From contig NZ_WJIE01000003.1 of the NCBI RefSeq assembly GCF_009649845.1, forward strand, positions 62,001-126,000: a stretch of DNA of 64,000 bases. Reading direction: 5' to 3'. The translations under genes and the position numbers were made by a program. The stretch is from Polyangium spumosum. Lineage in GTDB: Bacteria; Myxococcota_A; Polyangia; Polyangiales; Polyangiaceae. The first letter of the stretch is position 1. The number at the start of each line of letters is the position of its first letter. Positions 17,217 through 28,379 of the stretch are shown in pieces. The notes beneath the pieces are model-generated. The model ran no database searches and was not told the DNA's origin. It saw nothing but the letters and a program-made list of their open reading frames with translations.

Positions 17217-18902
17217 TTGCCCGAGGAAGTGACCGGCACCCGCGCGGACCTCACGAGCAGCGAGACCCCGCGAGACGATGTGGCCCGCTACACATTGGTG
17301 CTCCGCCCCCGGAGTGAGCTCCCGTCGGTCCAGCAGATCTGCCAATACCCTCCATCGAGACCGGCGAGCAGGGACCCCACCGCTTTCCCCCCACCAGGGC
17401 ACCTCGACTACGCTCGATTCGAGGAACGTCATGGCGCGGACCCGAGCGCTCTCGAGGTGGTCGAAAGATTCGTGATGCAAAGGGGGCTGCGCGTTGTCGA
17501 TCCTGGTAGCAGGCTCGAGGGCGAGAAGCTCACGGGCGCGGTGAAGCTCATGGCCGCTCTGACGCTGGAAGGGCCGACGCGCTCATTCGAGGGCGTCGAG
17601 CACCTCGAGGGCGTGGTCCACGTTCTCCGGACCGCGCGCGTTCTCCCAGCGATGCACGCCCCCGCATATCAACGCCGGGCGCAAGCCGGCGCCGGAGCTC
17701 CCGCGTCGTCGAACCACTCCGCACGGCAGGTCGCAGAGCTCTACGCGTATCCAGCGCCTGCGCATTGCCTCCCCGGCGAAGGGCAATGCCTGGGGCTCAT
17801 CGAGATGGCTGGCACGTACAGCACGCAGGATATCGCGCACTACTTCGAAACATTCGCCCCGATGCCTGTCATCACGCATGTTCCTGCCGGGGAGGGACCG
17901 AAGGAGCCCAACTACACGTTCGACGTGCACATCACCATGGACGTCGAACTCGCGGGGACGATCTGTCCAGGCGCAAAGATTGTCCTTTACAATCGACACT
18001 CGCAGGACTTCGCCATTCAGGATCTTTATCGTGTGATGGCGACGGCCATCTTCGATACGCAGAATCAGCCGTCGGTGCTGTCCGTGGCCTGGTGTGCGCC
18101 GGAGGGCGCGGACGCCAGTATCAGCGAAGCCGAGGAGGCAGCTCTGAACGAGCTGCTGGTCAAGGCCGCGCTCCTGGGAATCACCATCTGCGCACCCTCT
18201 GGCGATTTCGGCTCGATGAATCCGGTCCACGCATCCGAGAAGCAGGGGCTGCCGCTCCTGGTGATGGGTCCGGTCACCTGTTATCCGGCCGCGAGCCCCC
18301 TCGTGCTCGCCTGTGGCGGCACCAAGCTCATCGCCGAGGGCGGTCGGATCCGCGAAGAGGTGGTCTGGAACCAGCTAGCACAGCGCTGGAGCATCGAAGA
18401 CGAGAGGGGCCATGTCGTCTACAGCGGTCTCGGCGGCGCGAGTGGCGGGGGCGTCAGTCTTCTGAATTCGCTCCCCGCCTATCAGGAAGGCCTGGACGTG
18501 CCCGAAGCCGTGACGATGACCGCTCGGGGCACGGTGGTGCAGCCGCTCGAGCGCCACCGCGGGCGCGGAATCCCGGACATCGCGGCGAGCGCCGATCTGC
18601 TCCACGGCTATCACATCCACTTTAATGGTCAATGGGGCTCCGGCGGAGCCACGAGCGCCGCCTCGCCGATGCTGGCCGGGCTCATCGTCCGGCTCAACCA
18701 GATGCTGGGCCGCAGGCTGGGGTTCATCAACCCCTTCCTCTACGAGCTACAACGCGAAAAAAAGAATCTGTTCCGCACCACCGAGCAGGGCAGCAACGGC
18801 GGCTACGACGCGCGCCCGGGGGAGGTGTGGAACCCGTGCACGGGCCTCGGCTCTCCCATCGGGGAAAACATCCTGCAGGCGCTCGAAGTGCTGTACGAAT
18901 AG
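17217..18902 (+). CDS. Sedolisin-like (S53) peptidase with altered catalytic Glu
   Basis: A 561-residue S53-family protein: a prodomain (RYTLVLRPRSELPS, then FEGVEHLEGVVHVL) followed by a subtilisin-like catalytic domain. The serine motif GGATSAASPMLAGL (Ser480) and oxyanion Asp330 (PSGDFGS) are present, and Asp242 in MDVELAGTICPGA fits the family Asp. Four residues before it the expected Glu is His238 (codon CAC 17928-17930), so the Glu-Asp-Ser triad is incomplete. There is no signal peptide, which is odd for a usually secreted family and suggests cytoplasmic action. It is divergent from the YcaO gene (126-bp gap). Leader removal from a RiPP is plausible; a non-catalytic binding role is the alternative. 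Confidence 0.85.
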   Translation: MPEEVTGTRADLTSSETPRDDVARYTLVLRPRSELPSVQQICQYPPSRPASRDPTAFPPPGHLDYARFEERHGADPSALEVVERFVMQRGLRVVDPGSRLEGEKLTGAVKLMAALTLEGPTRSFEGVEHLEGVVHVLRTARVLPAMHAPAYQRRAQAGAGAPASSNHSARQVAELYAYPAPAHCLPGEGQCLGLIEMAGTYSTQDIAHYFETFAPMPVITHVPAGEGPKEPNYTFDVHITMDVELAGTICPGAKIVLYNRHSQDFAIQDLYRVMATAIFDTQNQPSVLSVAWCAPEGADASISEAEEAALNELLVKAALLGITICAPSGDFGSMNPVHASEKQGLPLLVMGPVTCYPAASPLVLACGGTKLIAEGGRIREEVVWNQLAQRWSIEDERGHVVYSGLGGASGGGVSLLNSLPAYQEGLDVPEAVTMTARGTVVQPLERHRGRGIPDIAASADLLHGYHIHFNGQWGSGGATSAASPMLAGLIVRLNQMLGRRLGFINPFLYELQREKKNLFRTTEQGSNGGYDARPGEVWNPCTGLGSPIGENILQALEVLYE

Positions 18903-18913
18903 CCGCCCACCCC

Positions 18914-20656
18914 TCACCGCCTCGACATTCCCCCCGCGCCCCTCGGGATGGTGATCACGAACTCCGCGAACTCCCCCGGCACCGTCTCCACCCGCATCGA
19001 GCCTTGATGTCCCAGCACGACGATCTCGTGGCTCAGCGAGAGCCCGAGCCCCGTCCCCTGCCCCGACGGCTTCGTCGTGAAGAATGGCTCGAAGATCCGC
19101 TCCTCGAGCCGCTTCGGGATGCCCGTACCATTGTCGCGGATGTGCACCTCGACCTGGTCTCCGCGCCCTGCCGTGGAGACGCGCAGCTCGGGCACGTAGC
19201 CCGGGCCCCGTTCGCGCTGCTTCTCCCGCATCGCGTCGAGCGCATTCTCGACCACGTTGAGGAAGACCCGGCCCATGTCGTGGGTCACCATTTCCACGGG
19301 CCCGATTGCCGGATCGTATTCCGCCACCACCTTCAGCTCGAGCCCGGCCCCGTGGGGCCCTTTGCGGGCGAGGTGCACGCTCTCCGTCACCACGGTGTTC
19401 AGGTCGGCGGCCTCGCGCGCGCCTGCCGTCCGGCGCGCGTGCTGCGTCATGTTCTGGATGATCGTGCTCGCCCGCCGCCCGTGTTCGCTGATCCGGCGCG
19501 TGTTTTCGACCAGATCGCCCAGGAGCTCGTCCAGCTCCGTACGCGCGTCGTCCGGGAACCGATGGCCATGCGCGCGCAGCGCCTCCGCGAGATCGGCGGC
19601 CAGGCCCGTGGAGATCTCGGCGAAGTTCATCATGAAATGCAGCGGGTTTCTGAGCTCGTGCGCGATGCCCGACACCATCGCGCCGAGCGACGCGAGCTTC
19701 GCCTCCATGATGAGCTGCATCCGCGCGACCGTCTCCTGCTCGACGCGCCGGTACAGCCGCGCGTTCTCGATGGCGACGGCCACCTGGCTCGCGAAGGCGA
19801 CGAGAAAATCGAGATCGTCCTCGGAGAAGAGGTGCGTCGCGCGGAGGTTGTCGACGTAGAGCACGCCGATGACGTCGTCCCTCGGCTTCAGCGGCACGCA
19901 CATCGACGCGCGGATCGACTGCACGACGACGGACCGGGCCGAGCCGAGGCGCGCGTCGCTGACGGCGTCGGCGAAGAGCGCCGCGACGCTCTTGCGCAGG
20001 ACGTACTCGACGATGTTCTCGCTGTAAATCGGCAGATCACCCTGCGCGGGCTGCGCGGTCTTCATCACGCGCGGCACGAGCGCGCGCGTCTGCTCGTCGA
20101 TCAAGAGGATCACGCCCCGATCGACGTCGAGGATCTGGAAGACGAGGTCGAGCGTCCTTCGGAGGAGCGAATCGATGTCGTCCGAGACCGGGAGCAGCTT
20201 GGCGACCTCCATCAGGATCCGCAGCCGCCCGTGCGCTCGCGCCCCGGGATCCTGGCTCCCTGCCGTGCCAGGCTCGCCGACGAGCCGCGCGATGGGGCTG
20301 CGCAAGAGCGCGCGCGTCGCCTGGGGCAACGTGTGGTGCGTCCCGACGAACCTGTCCGCATCTTGCGTGTCCTCGACCCGGAACAGCAAATCGAGATCGC
20401 CGAGCGTGACCGTGTCGCCGTGCTTGATCTCCTTGCGCTTGACGCGCATGCCGTTGACGAGCGTGCCGTTCTTGCTCTCCAGATCGACGACGAAGAACCG
20501 CCCCTCCGAAGGCTCGATGCGCGCGTGGCTCCGCGACAGGCTCTTGTGTGGGATGTAGATGCCCTGGTCCTCCGCGCGACCGATCGTCACGGAGGCCTCC
20601 CCGATGGGGAAGGAGCGCTCGTCCGGCTCACCAGGGTTGTAGACCAACGTCGGCAT
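18914..20656 (-). CDS. FHA-GAF sensor histidine kinase
   Basis: A 580-residue cytoplasmic kinase. Residues about 1-95 are an FHA phosphothreonine-binding domain (VTIGRAED, SLSRSHARI, SKNGTLVNG). Residues about 145-305 form a GAF domain (DVDRGVILLIDE, VIGVLYVDN, FLVAFASQVAVAIENARLY). The dimerisation/H-box GIAHELRNPL carries phospho-acceptor His333, and the ATPase domain has NVVENALDAM, DNGTGIP, FEPFFTTK and GTGLGLSLS. No receiver or response regulator lies next to it. FHA input suggests a link to Ser/Thr kinase signalling, of which this window has two examples. ATG 20656 starts right at the FHA domain. It converges on the S53 gene with an 11-bp gap. Confidence 0.9.
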   Translation of the reverse strand: MPTLVYNPGEPDERSFPIGEASVTIGRAEDQGIYIPHKSLSRSHARIEPSEGRFFVVDLESKNGTLVNGMRVKRKEIKHGDTVTLGDLDLLFRVEDTQDADRFVGTHHTLPQATRALLRSPIARLVGEPGTAGSQDPGARAHGRLRILMEVAKLLPVSDDIDSLLRRTLDLVFQILDVDRGVILLIDEQTRALVPRVMKTAQPAQGDLPIYSENIVEYVLRKSVAALFADAVSDARLGSARSVVVQSIRASMCVPLKPRDDVIGVLYVDNLRATHLFSEDDLDFLVAFASQVAVAIENARLYRRVEQETVARMQLIMEAKLASLGAMVSGIAHELRNPLHFMMNFAEISTGLAADLAEALRAHGHRFPDDARTELDELLGDLVENTRRISEHGRRASTIIQNMTQHARRTAGAREAADLNTVVTESVHLARKGPHGAGLELKVVAEYDPAIGPVEMVTHDMGRVFLNVVENALDAMREKQRERGPGYVPELRVSTAGRGDQVEVHIRDNGTGIPKRLEERIFEPFFTTKPSGQGTGLGLSLSHEIVVLGHQGSMRVETVPGEFAEFVITIPRGAGGMSRR

Positions 20657-20709
20657 CTCGGCCCTCCACGTGCCACGGGGTGCGCCCGCACGATACCACT
20701 CCGCGTGGT

Positions 20710-22308
20710 TCAGGGCGCGGGCGCCGCGGGCGGCGGCGCCGCAGGAGGCGGGGCATTTCCCTGCGCGACGATGCCGAGCGCCTGGACGTGGGCCTTTCGG
20801 CAATCATCGATCGACTCGCCGAGCAGGCGCGCCGTCTCCTGATCCGCGTGGAAGCCCATCGAGTTCTCCGCGTTCACGAAATCCAGCCGCCATTGCGCCT
20901 TGCGCTGGAGGTCGAGCACGGGCTTCAGCGCTTCGTCCGTGGCTCCGGCGGCCTTGGCGGCCTTGATGGCGTCCAGCATGTCCGTGAGCGCCTTGCCGGC
21001 GCGCCCCATCAACGCGTGCGTCCGGTCCTGCGTCGTCTTCACGCGGGCGAGCAGCTCGTCCTCGGGGTGGGGATGGCAGGTCTGGCAAGCGCGGGAGACA
21101 TTGAGCAGCGGGCTGCGCACCCAGTGGTCGGAGACCTTCGTCGCGCCCTCGCGCTTGTAGGGCATGTGGCAATCGGCGCACGAAACGCCGCTGCGGGCGT
21201 GAACGCCCTGGCTCCACGTCTCGAACTCCGGGTGTTGCGCCTTGTAAATGGGCGCGCCGGTCTCGGCGTGAACGAAATCCATGAACGGCTTGCCGTCGGG
21301 AAAACGCGTCTCGTCGTAGTGCGCCTCGATGTCCTCGGCGCGCAGCCCCTTCGACCACGGGAAAAACAGCGTGGTCTTCGGCCCGCAATAATACTCCACG
21401 TGGCACTGGGCGCAGGCGAACGAGCGCATCTCCTGGCGCGTGGCGTCCACGTTCGGATCGTAGGGGGATTTCCGGTCGCCCTTGCGCCAGCGCTCGATGC
21501 TCGGCAGGTGCGGCGTGGGCGCGTCGCTCTGCGCGAGTGATTGAATGCCGCGGACGAACCCCGGGCGCGTCACCCGCAGGGCCATCGTCTCCGGGTCGTG
21601 GCAGTCCACGCAGGAGACGGGATGCGCCTCCCCGGCCTGCTCGGCGAGCGGAGCCCCGGCGGGTGTCCCATCGGGCGTGCGGAGCAGCTCCGCGTGGGCC
21701 TCCTGATAGGGGATCGTGCTCATCTTCTCGAATCCCCGCATCACCGCGGGCCAATCGAAGCCCTGCGCGTCGGGCAGCGCCTTGCCGACGGCTTCGAGGC
21801 CGACCCGCCGCCAGGTGGGCACGACCGACGCGTGGCAATGCAGGCAGGCGCCCGGCTGGGGCCTCTCGGTGATACGCTTCGTTTGCTCCTGGTCGTAGAG
21901 CATGTAGGCGTGGCCCCGACGCTCGCGGAAATCCAGGGCGAAGGCATATCCGGCGAACATCCGCTTCAGCCACGGATCCGCCTCCAGGCGCGACTCCGGG
22001 ATGCTCCCCTCCGATCCGCCGTATTGCGTATGCGTGGCGTCGACCGTGCGCTGGTACGAGTCGAACTGGCGCGGCCAGTTCTTCCCCCACTGCACCGGAT
22101 CCGTCGTGGTTTCGCCGACCTCGACCAGACGGACGTACGGGGTCTTCGCCTCGTCCTTGCGCTCGTACATCGTGACGACGAGGGCGGCCAGGGCGAAGAT
22201 GGTCACCCCCGAGAGCGCCGCGATGGCGATGAGGTATTTGACGGCTCGGCGGCGGGCCGACGGCGGCGGGGTCGAACGCTCTTTGTCATCCATGTCAGCC
22301 ATGGTCAC
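20710..22308 (-). CDS. nrfA: Cytochrome c nitrite reductase, pentahaem NrfA (all-CXXCH form)
   Basis: A 532-residue ammonia-forming nitrite reductase, periplasmic and anchored by an N-terminal span (about 24-47). Five haem motifs are CLHCH (155-159), CVDCH (233), CAQCH (299), CADCH (377) and CQTCH (408). The order and surroundings match NrfA: CHVEYY after haem 3, a [13 protein letters not shown] block before haem 4, and HPEFE before the active-site His. The first motif should be the active-site CXXCK; here it is CXXCH, as known for Campylobacter NrfA. The start may be GTG 22308 or ATG 22302. It follows nrfH by 21 bp, and the pair should reduce nitrite to ammonium using menaquinol electrons. 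Confidence 0.92.
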   Translation of the reverse strand: MTMADMDDKERSTPPPSARRRAVKYLIAIAALSGVTIFALAALVVTMYERKDEAKTPYVRLVEVGETTTDPVQWGKNWPRQFDSYQRTVDATHTQYGGSEGSIPESRLEADPWLKRMFAGYAFALDFRERRGHAYMLYDQEQTKRITERPQPGACLHCHASVVPTWRRVGLEAVGKALPDAQGFDWPAVMRGFEKMSTIPYQEAHAELLRTPDGTPAGAPLAEQAGEAHPVSCVDCHDPETMALRVTRPGFVRGIQSLAQSDAPTPHLPSIERWRKGDRKSPYDPNVDATRQEMRSFACAQCHVEYYCGPKTTLFFPWSKGLRAEDIEAHYDETRFPDGKPFMDFVHAETGAPIYKAQHPEFETWSQGVHARSGVSCADCHMPYKREGATKVSDHWVRSPLLNVSRACQTCHPHPEDELLARVKTTQDRTHALMGRAGKALTDMLDAIKAAKAAGATDEALKPVLDLQRKAQWRLDFVNAENSMGFHADQETARLLGESIDDCRKAHVQALGIVAQGNAPPPAAPPPAAPAP

Positions 22309-22329
22309 GTGGGGTCCGGTCGATTTTCT

Positions 22330-22797
22330 TCAATAACGGGCGCCGTGGCCGACGCCTCGGTGGCAATGCACGCAGAGGACCGCGTCCTCGTTCACGCTGC
22401 GGCTGCCGGAGACGAGCTCGTGCACGAATTCGCCGTGGCACCGCAGGCACGACGCCTGGAGGATCTCGCTGTTGCTCTCCTTGATTCGTATGGGCTCGTG
22501 GAAGTCCATGAAGACGAACCCCTTCGAATGCCAGAATCCATTCTCCGCTTTCGCGAGGTATTTCCCGACGAAGTCGTGCGGCAGGTGGCAATCGACGCAC
22601 GCCGCGGCCTGATGGTGGCCGCCCTTCTGCCACGACGCGTAATGCTCGTGCATGACGTGGCAATTCGCGCAGGCCCGCGGATCGGGGGAGAAGTAGCTGA
22701 GCCCCTCGCCGTAATCGAACGCGAAGAACCCGAGGCCCGCGACGCCGCCCACGAGCGCCGCGACCACCCACGCCCATCGTCCCGGTCCGGCTCTCAT
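22330..22797 (-). CDS. nrfH: NrfH, tetrahaem quinol dehydrogenase of nitrite reductase
   Basis: A 155-residue NapC/NirT-family membrane cytochrome: one N-terminal span (WAWVVAALVGGVAGLGFFAF) and four haem motifs CANCH, CVDCH, CLRCH and CVHCH. It has family signatures SPDPRACANCHVM and YASWQKGGHH. It would take electrons from menaquinol and pass them to NrfA encoded immediately downstream. ATG 22797 begins the protein just before the membrane anchor. Confidence 0.93.
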   Translation of the reverse strand: MRAGPGRWAWVVAALVGGVAGLGFFAFDYGEGLSYFSPDPRACANCHVMHEHYASWQKGGHHQAAACVDCHLPHDFVGKYLAKAENGFWHSKGFVFMDFHEPIRIKESNSEILQASCLRCHGEFVHELVSGSRSVNEDAVLCVHCHRGVGHGARY

Positions 22798-22847
22798 GTC
22801 TCCACCGGCGGCTCGACCCCGTCGGCCCGGATGGCCGCTCGTTCGGC

Positions 22848-23738
22848 CTACGGCTTCGGCCATGAAGTACTTCCACCCTGAGCGAGCAACGTCGGAAGCC
22901 ACCGATCGAGGGTCAACCCCACCATGGCGTCGTGCGGCATGGGCTCGCGAGGTCGTACGTGCTCGAGCTCCCGCAAAAAGCCGGCCGCGGCGGGGTTCGC
23001 GGCGACGCCCTTCGTGAAGACCGAGCGGAACCCGCCGAACGGCCGCTTCGCCCACGAGAGCGTCTGCCACGAGACGATCACGTGCATATCGGGCCGGCCG
23101 CTCGCGAGCAGCTTCGCCATATCGGGCAGCATACACGTGTCGATCGAGAGCGCCGCGAAGACCTTCGTTTTCCCGCCGATCGCCGTGCCGATCCCGCCGC
23201 GCGTGTTGCAGCCGCCGCCCGAGTGCGCCGCGACGAGGATGCGGCTCGAATCGATGCCGGTCGTGCCGTCGAGCGCCTTGCGGGTCTCCTCGACGAACCT
23301 ATCGAGGTCGAAGGCGGGCCAGCTCGTCACGGCGTTCGTCACGGCCGAGGGCACGATCGAGCTCGGCGCGGCCACGATCACCGGCGGGATCTTCCCTGCC
23401 TCGACGAGCGCGGCGACGATGCGCCGCACGTCGCCCTCGTTCCCCCCGCCCATCCACCGGTACTTGATGCGCTCCTTGTTCAGGCCGTGGATGAAGACCA
23501 GGAGCGGCCGCTTCGCCGAGGCGTCCGCGAGGGCCGTCTGGTGCACGAATGCCCGACCGAGCCAGGCGCGCTCCGGGTGGCCAATGTCCTTGCCGTCCCA
23601 CGCGTAATCGATCGTCTTGCCCTGGAGCGGCGGCGGCGGCGGCTTCTTTTTTCCCTTCGCCCACGCGGGAGACGCGGCGAGGACCAGGACGAACGTCATC
23701 ACGATCGTCGCTAGCGAGGACGGGGCGCGGGGCATCAT
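22848..23738 (-). CDS. Secreted alpha/beta-hydrolase-like protein
   Basis: A 296-residue exported protein with a signal peptide ending near SPAWAKG, then a Lys/Pro-rich stretch (KGKKKPPPPP). The body looks like an alpha/beta hydrolase: LLVFIHGLNKE as the oxyanion strand, RILVAAHSGGGCNT as nucleophile elbow with the serine in HSGGG, and a late HDAMV histidine. The segment IPPVIVAAPSSIVPSA is esterase-like. Substrate is not predictable. It lies 50 bp upstream of nrfH on the same strand, but nothing in it suggests a link to nitrite metabolism. Confidence 0.7.
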   Translation of the reverse strand: MMPRAPSSLATIVMTFVLVLAASPAWAKGKKKPPPPPLQGKTIDYAWDGKDIGHPERAWLGRAFVHQTALADASAKRPLLVFIHGLNKERIKYRWMGGGNEGDVRRIVAALVEAGKIPPVIVAAPSSIVPSAVTNAVTSWPAFDLDRFVEETRKALDGTTGIDSSRILVAAHSGGGCNTRGGIGTAIGGKTKVFAALSIDTCMLPDMAKLLASGRPDMHVIVSWQTLSWAKRPFGGFRSVFTKGVAANPAAAGFLRELEHVRPREPMPHDAMVGLTLDRWLPTLLAQGGSTSWPKP

Positions 23739-23826
23739 GAGCGGAACCCATGATAGCCCATCCGGGGCGGAAATCCCGGGAAATCAGGCGAGGCGCTCGG
23801 ACGGCGACGTTACGATACGGCCGAAA

Positions 23827-25665
<1,839 letters not shown>

Positions 25666-25895
25666 GTCGCCCTCCCCGAATTGGCTACTCGGATTACGAG
25701 AGGAGGATAGCGAGCGGAACACGCGGGACCAGCAAAAACGTGAGTTCGCTCACGCGAATACGGCGTGCGTCCGCAGCCTCGAATTCGCGTCCCGGATGAT
25801 GAAAAATGGTTTTGTCAGGGCACGCCGCGCCCGGGGCGTCGTGGGGTGGCGGCGTGGTCGATCGAGCCCGCCTGGGGGCAGGATTCGCGGGAAAA

Positions 25896-26702
25896 TCAGG
25901 CGAGGCGCTCGGCGGGGGCGGGATCGGGGGACGACTCGGGTTCGGCTTCCAGACCGACGCTCGGGTTCATCAGGCAATACACGACCCCGCCCACGGTGTA
26001 GACGAGGGCGATCCCGAAGAGGTACTCGGGCAGGATCCGGAGCGGCGCGCAGAGGTAGGCCCCCACGACGTTGCACACCGTGAACGCGTTGAAGACCTTG
26101 TTCTTGCGCAGCTTGAGCTTCGGAAGGCGGACCGAGCTCACCATGAGGCCCGCGGCGATCACCAGCACCGCGGGGCTATAAATGAGCGTTCGCTCGGGCA
26201 ACCCGTACTTGTCCCACGTGAGGAAACCCGAGGCGATGATGGCGCCCATCAACGTGCCGGGCAGGCCGAAGAAGATGCTCTCGCCGCCGGTCATCACGTT
26301 GAAGCGCGCGAGGCGCACGGCGAGCGCGAGCGCGTAGAGGCCCGACACCCCCATGAGCGCGTGTTTCTCCCAGCCGAGGAAGGGCCCGATCGGCAGGAGC
26401 CGGTAGTAGATCAGCGCCGCCGGGGCGATGCCGAAGACCACGAAGTCGGCGAAGCTGTCGAACTCGACGCCGAACTTGCTCGTCGCGTCGAGCAGGCGCG
26501 CGGCGCTGCCGTCGAGTTTGTCGAGGAGCACCCCCCAGAGGATCATCCACGCCGCGAGGCGGAAGTTGCCCTCCGCGCTCATCACGACGGAGCCGAGGCC
26601 GAGGAGAAGCGAAAGCCCGGTGAACCCATTGGGTACGAAGTAACGAAGCGGCGGCACGGCGCGTGATGCTACATCCGTCCGGGGCGCCGCGTCAAAAGCC
26701 AT
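25896..26702 (-). CDS. pssA: CDP-diacylglycerol--serine O-phosphatidyltransferase
   Basis: A 268-residue membrane enzyme that makes phosphatidylserine, the precursor of phosphatidylethanolamine, from CDP-diacylglycerol and serine. The CDP-alcohol phosphotransferase motif DGx2ARx8Gx3Dx3D is complete: Asp64-Gly65, Ala68-Arg69, Gly78, Asp82 and Asp86 (in DKLDGSAARLLD and FGVEFDSFADF). N-terminal YFVPNGFTGLSLLLG and about seven hydrophobic segments fit the PssA subclass. The C terminus is a short acidic Pro/Glu tail. ATG 26702. Confidence 0.93.
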   Translation of the reverse strand: MAFDAAPRTDVASRAVPPLRYFVPNGFTGLSLLLGLGSVVMSAEGNFRLAAWMILWGVLLDKLDGSAARLLDATSKFGVEFDSFADFVVFGIAPAALIYYRLLPIGPFLGWEKHALMGVSGLYALALAVRLARFNVMTGGESIFFGLPGTLMGAIIASGFLTWDKYGLPERTLIYSPAVLVIAAGLMVSSVRLPKLKLRKNKVFNAFTVCNVVGAYLCAPLRILPEYLFGIALVYTVGGVVYCLMNPSVGLEAEPESSPDPAPAERLA

Positions 26703-26754
26703 TCCACGATGGAGCGGCGATCGCCGCAGTGCGCAACGCGCTTCGCAGTGGTCA

Positions 26755-27555
26755 TTACGGGAACCACGACAAAGCTGCGGACTGGGCGCCAAGCATCGCC
26801 CCGAGGCCAAGCGCGAGCGCGACGAGGCCGCTGATGCCCCACAGGGGGGAGGTCTCGCTGCGGTGGAGCTCACTGGCCAGCTCGTGGAGGTCTCCCTCCC
26901 GGACGCGAAAGTAAGGCGCCTTGCCCCGCACGAGCCGCGCGCCGCGGGCGGGGACGCGGTACATGCCCGAGCCCGCCTCGTCGCGCCGGACCTCCCCCAC
27001 GGCGACGACGCGGTGCCCCACGCGGACCACGCCGTAAGGCACGGCGCCCTCGTCGATCGGCCGGTCTTCGCCGTCCCAGCGCTCGACGCGGAGCAGGTCG
27101 CCGGCGGCGTCCTGGAGCACGAGCGGATAGGCGACCCACTCGTCGGGCGTCGGCTTCGCGGGATCCTGGGTCGACCGAGACGGGGCCGGGCGCCCTCCCA
27201 CGACCCAGGCCTCGATCGCCACGAACCGCTCGGGCAGCGCCTCGACCACGCGCACCGGGACGAGGCGCGCGACGCGCCTGGAGAGGCGCCGGGCGAACGT
27301 GCCATGGAGGATCGCAATGGGCAGCATGTACACCCCGTAGAAGAGCCCTCCGAAGGCCATCGGGTACCACGACAAACCGCCGGGGGCGGCGAGGACCCAC
27401 CGCGTGCAGGCCATGATGACGCCGATCCCCGGCACGACGATGACCGCCATGAAGGCGGGCACCAGGACGACGACGACGGCGTAGAGGAACAACGTCTGGA
27501 CGATCCGCGACGTCAACGCGACGACCCGATCCGTGAACGTTTCGAGCTTTTTCAC
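26755..27555 (-). CDS. Membrane protein with GIDE/MULAN-like domain
   Basis: A 266-residue membrane protein: two or three N-terminal spans (TLFLYAVVVVLVPAFMAVIV, YPMAFGGLFYGVYMLP), a soluble middle, and a C-terminal span (LVALALGLGAMLG). The middle (YPLVLQDAAGDLLRVERW, then GHRVVAVGEVRRDE, then PYFRVREGDLHELASEL) resembles the prokaryotic relatives of the GIDE (mitochondrial E3 ligase MULAN) membrane domain, whose function in bacteria is unknown. There is no RING finger. GTG start at 27555 is chosen as the first plausible start after unconserved Arg-rich sequence. It precedes pssA by 52 bp on the same strand. Confidence 0.6.
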   Translation of the reverse strand: MKKLETFTDRVVALTSRIVQTLFLYAVVVVLVPAFMAVIVVPGIGVIMACTRWVLAAPGGLSWYPMAFGGLFYGVYMLPIAILHGTFARRLSRRVARLVPVRVVEALPERFVAIEAWVVGGRPAPSRSTQDPAKPTPDEWVAYPLVLQDAAGDLLRVERWDGEDRPIDEGAVPYGVVRVGHRVVAVGEVRRDEAGSGMYRVPARGARLVRGKAPYFRVREGDLHELASELHRSETSPLWGISGLVALALGLGAMLGAQSAALSWFP

Positions 27556-27673
27556 GCGGGAAAAAACGGGCCCGCGAGAGCGAGATTCCCGCCTCGCCGC
27601 CGTTTGCCACGATGTCCCCCCGCGCCTCTCCGGGACGGAGCGCCCGGAAAAAATGACACGCGGCCCGCGCGAA

Positions 27674-28282
27674 TCAGCGCGGCTTCGGCCGGGACGCCTC
27701 GCGCGTGTGGTCGACGAACAGCGCCGCGAGCACCACGAGGACAACCGCCTCCACGAGCATGAGGGCCGAGACGTACCACGTGGGGGAACGTTTGTCCGCG
27801 GACAGGTGCACCATGTACGCCGCGAGCGCGCAGAGCCCCGGGGCGACGAACGTGCCGAGATCGATCCCGAGCTGGACCCATTTTCGCAGCTTGCGCCGCC
27901 CGTCCCGTCGATGAAAACCTTCCCACGCGAAGACGGCCTGCCGCGCCTTGGCGCTGCGCTTGACGCGCTTCGCGAGCTCGTCCTCCACGTACATCCGGAT
28001 CGCCGTGATCTTCTGGTCGTTCACGAGGTAGGTCCAGCCGAGGATGGCCGTCACCCAGGGGACGACGAGGAACGCCGCGTGCATCGGCCCGCCGCTGCCG
28101 CCGAAGCCGCCGAGCGCCACGCTCGTCACGGCGCCGACGGCGCCCACGGTCACGTAAAGCAGGTTGTCACGAAAACCGATCCGCGCGCTCTGCTCGGACT
28201 TCAGCGCCCCGTACTCGCCGAGGAGGACCCCGAGCTCCTGCTCGTTCGACCCCTCCTCCTCCTTGCGCTCCTCCACGTGCAT
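27674..28282 (-). CDS. Hypothetical membrane protein, charged N terminus
   Basis: A 202-residue protein of unknown function. It opens with a Glu-rich cytoplasmic stretch (EERKEEEGSNEQE), has two spans at LLYVTVGAVGAVTSVALGGF and AAFLVVPWVTAILGWTYLV, a basic loop (AKRVKRSAKAR), and two more at GTFVAPGLCALAAYMVHL and ALMLVEAVVLVVLAALFV. I prefer ATG 28282; a GTG at 28312 adds ten residues. Divergent from the lipoprotein at 28.4 kb with a 97-bp gap. Confidence 0.65.
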   Translation of the reverse strand: MHVEERKEEEGSNEQELGVLLGEYGALKSEQSARIGFRDNLLYVTVGAVGAVTSVALGGFGGSGGPMHAAFLVVPWVTAILGWTYLVNDQKITAIRMYVEDELAKRVKRSAKARQAVFAWEGFHRRDGRRKLRKWVQLGIDLGTFVAPGLCALAAYMVHLSADKRSPTWYVSALMLVEAVVLVVLAALFVDHTREASRPKPR

Positions 28283-28379
28283 CGCCGAACCTCGCGCCGC
28301 GTCGCCCTCCACCGTATCTTTCGGACCGGACGGGCGTCAAGCGATTGATCCGGCCACGCGCCCCTGCTACGCGGGCGCC

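Noticed and set aside
25670..25895. Search for a sigma-54 element before the poly-Asp lipoprotein, by analogy with its relative at 54 kb
   Set aside because: No correctly spaced GG/GC pair and no TTGCGCAA octamers were found.
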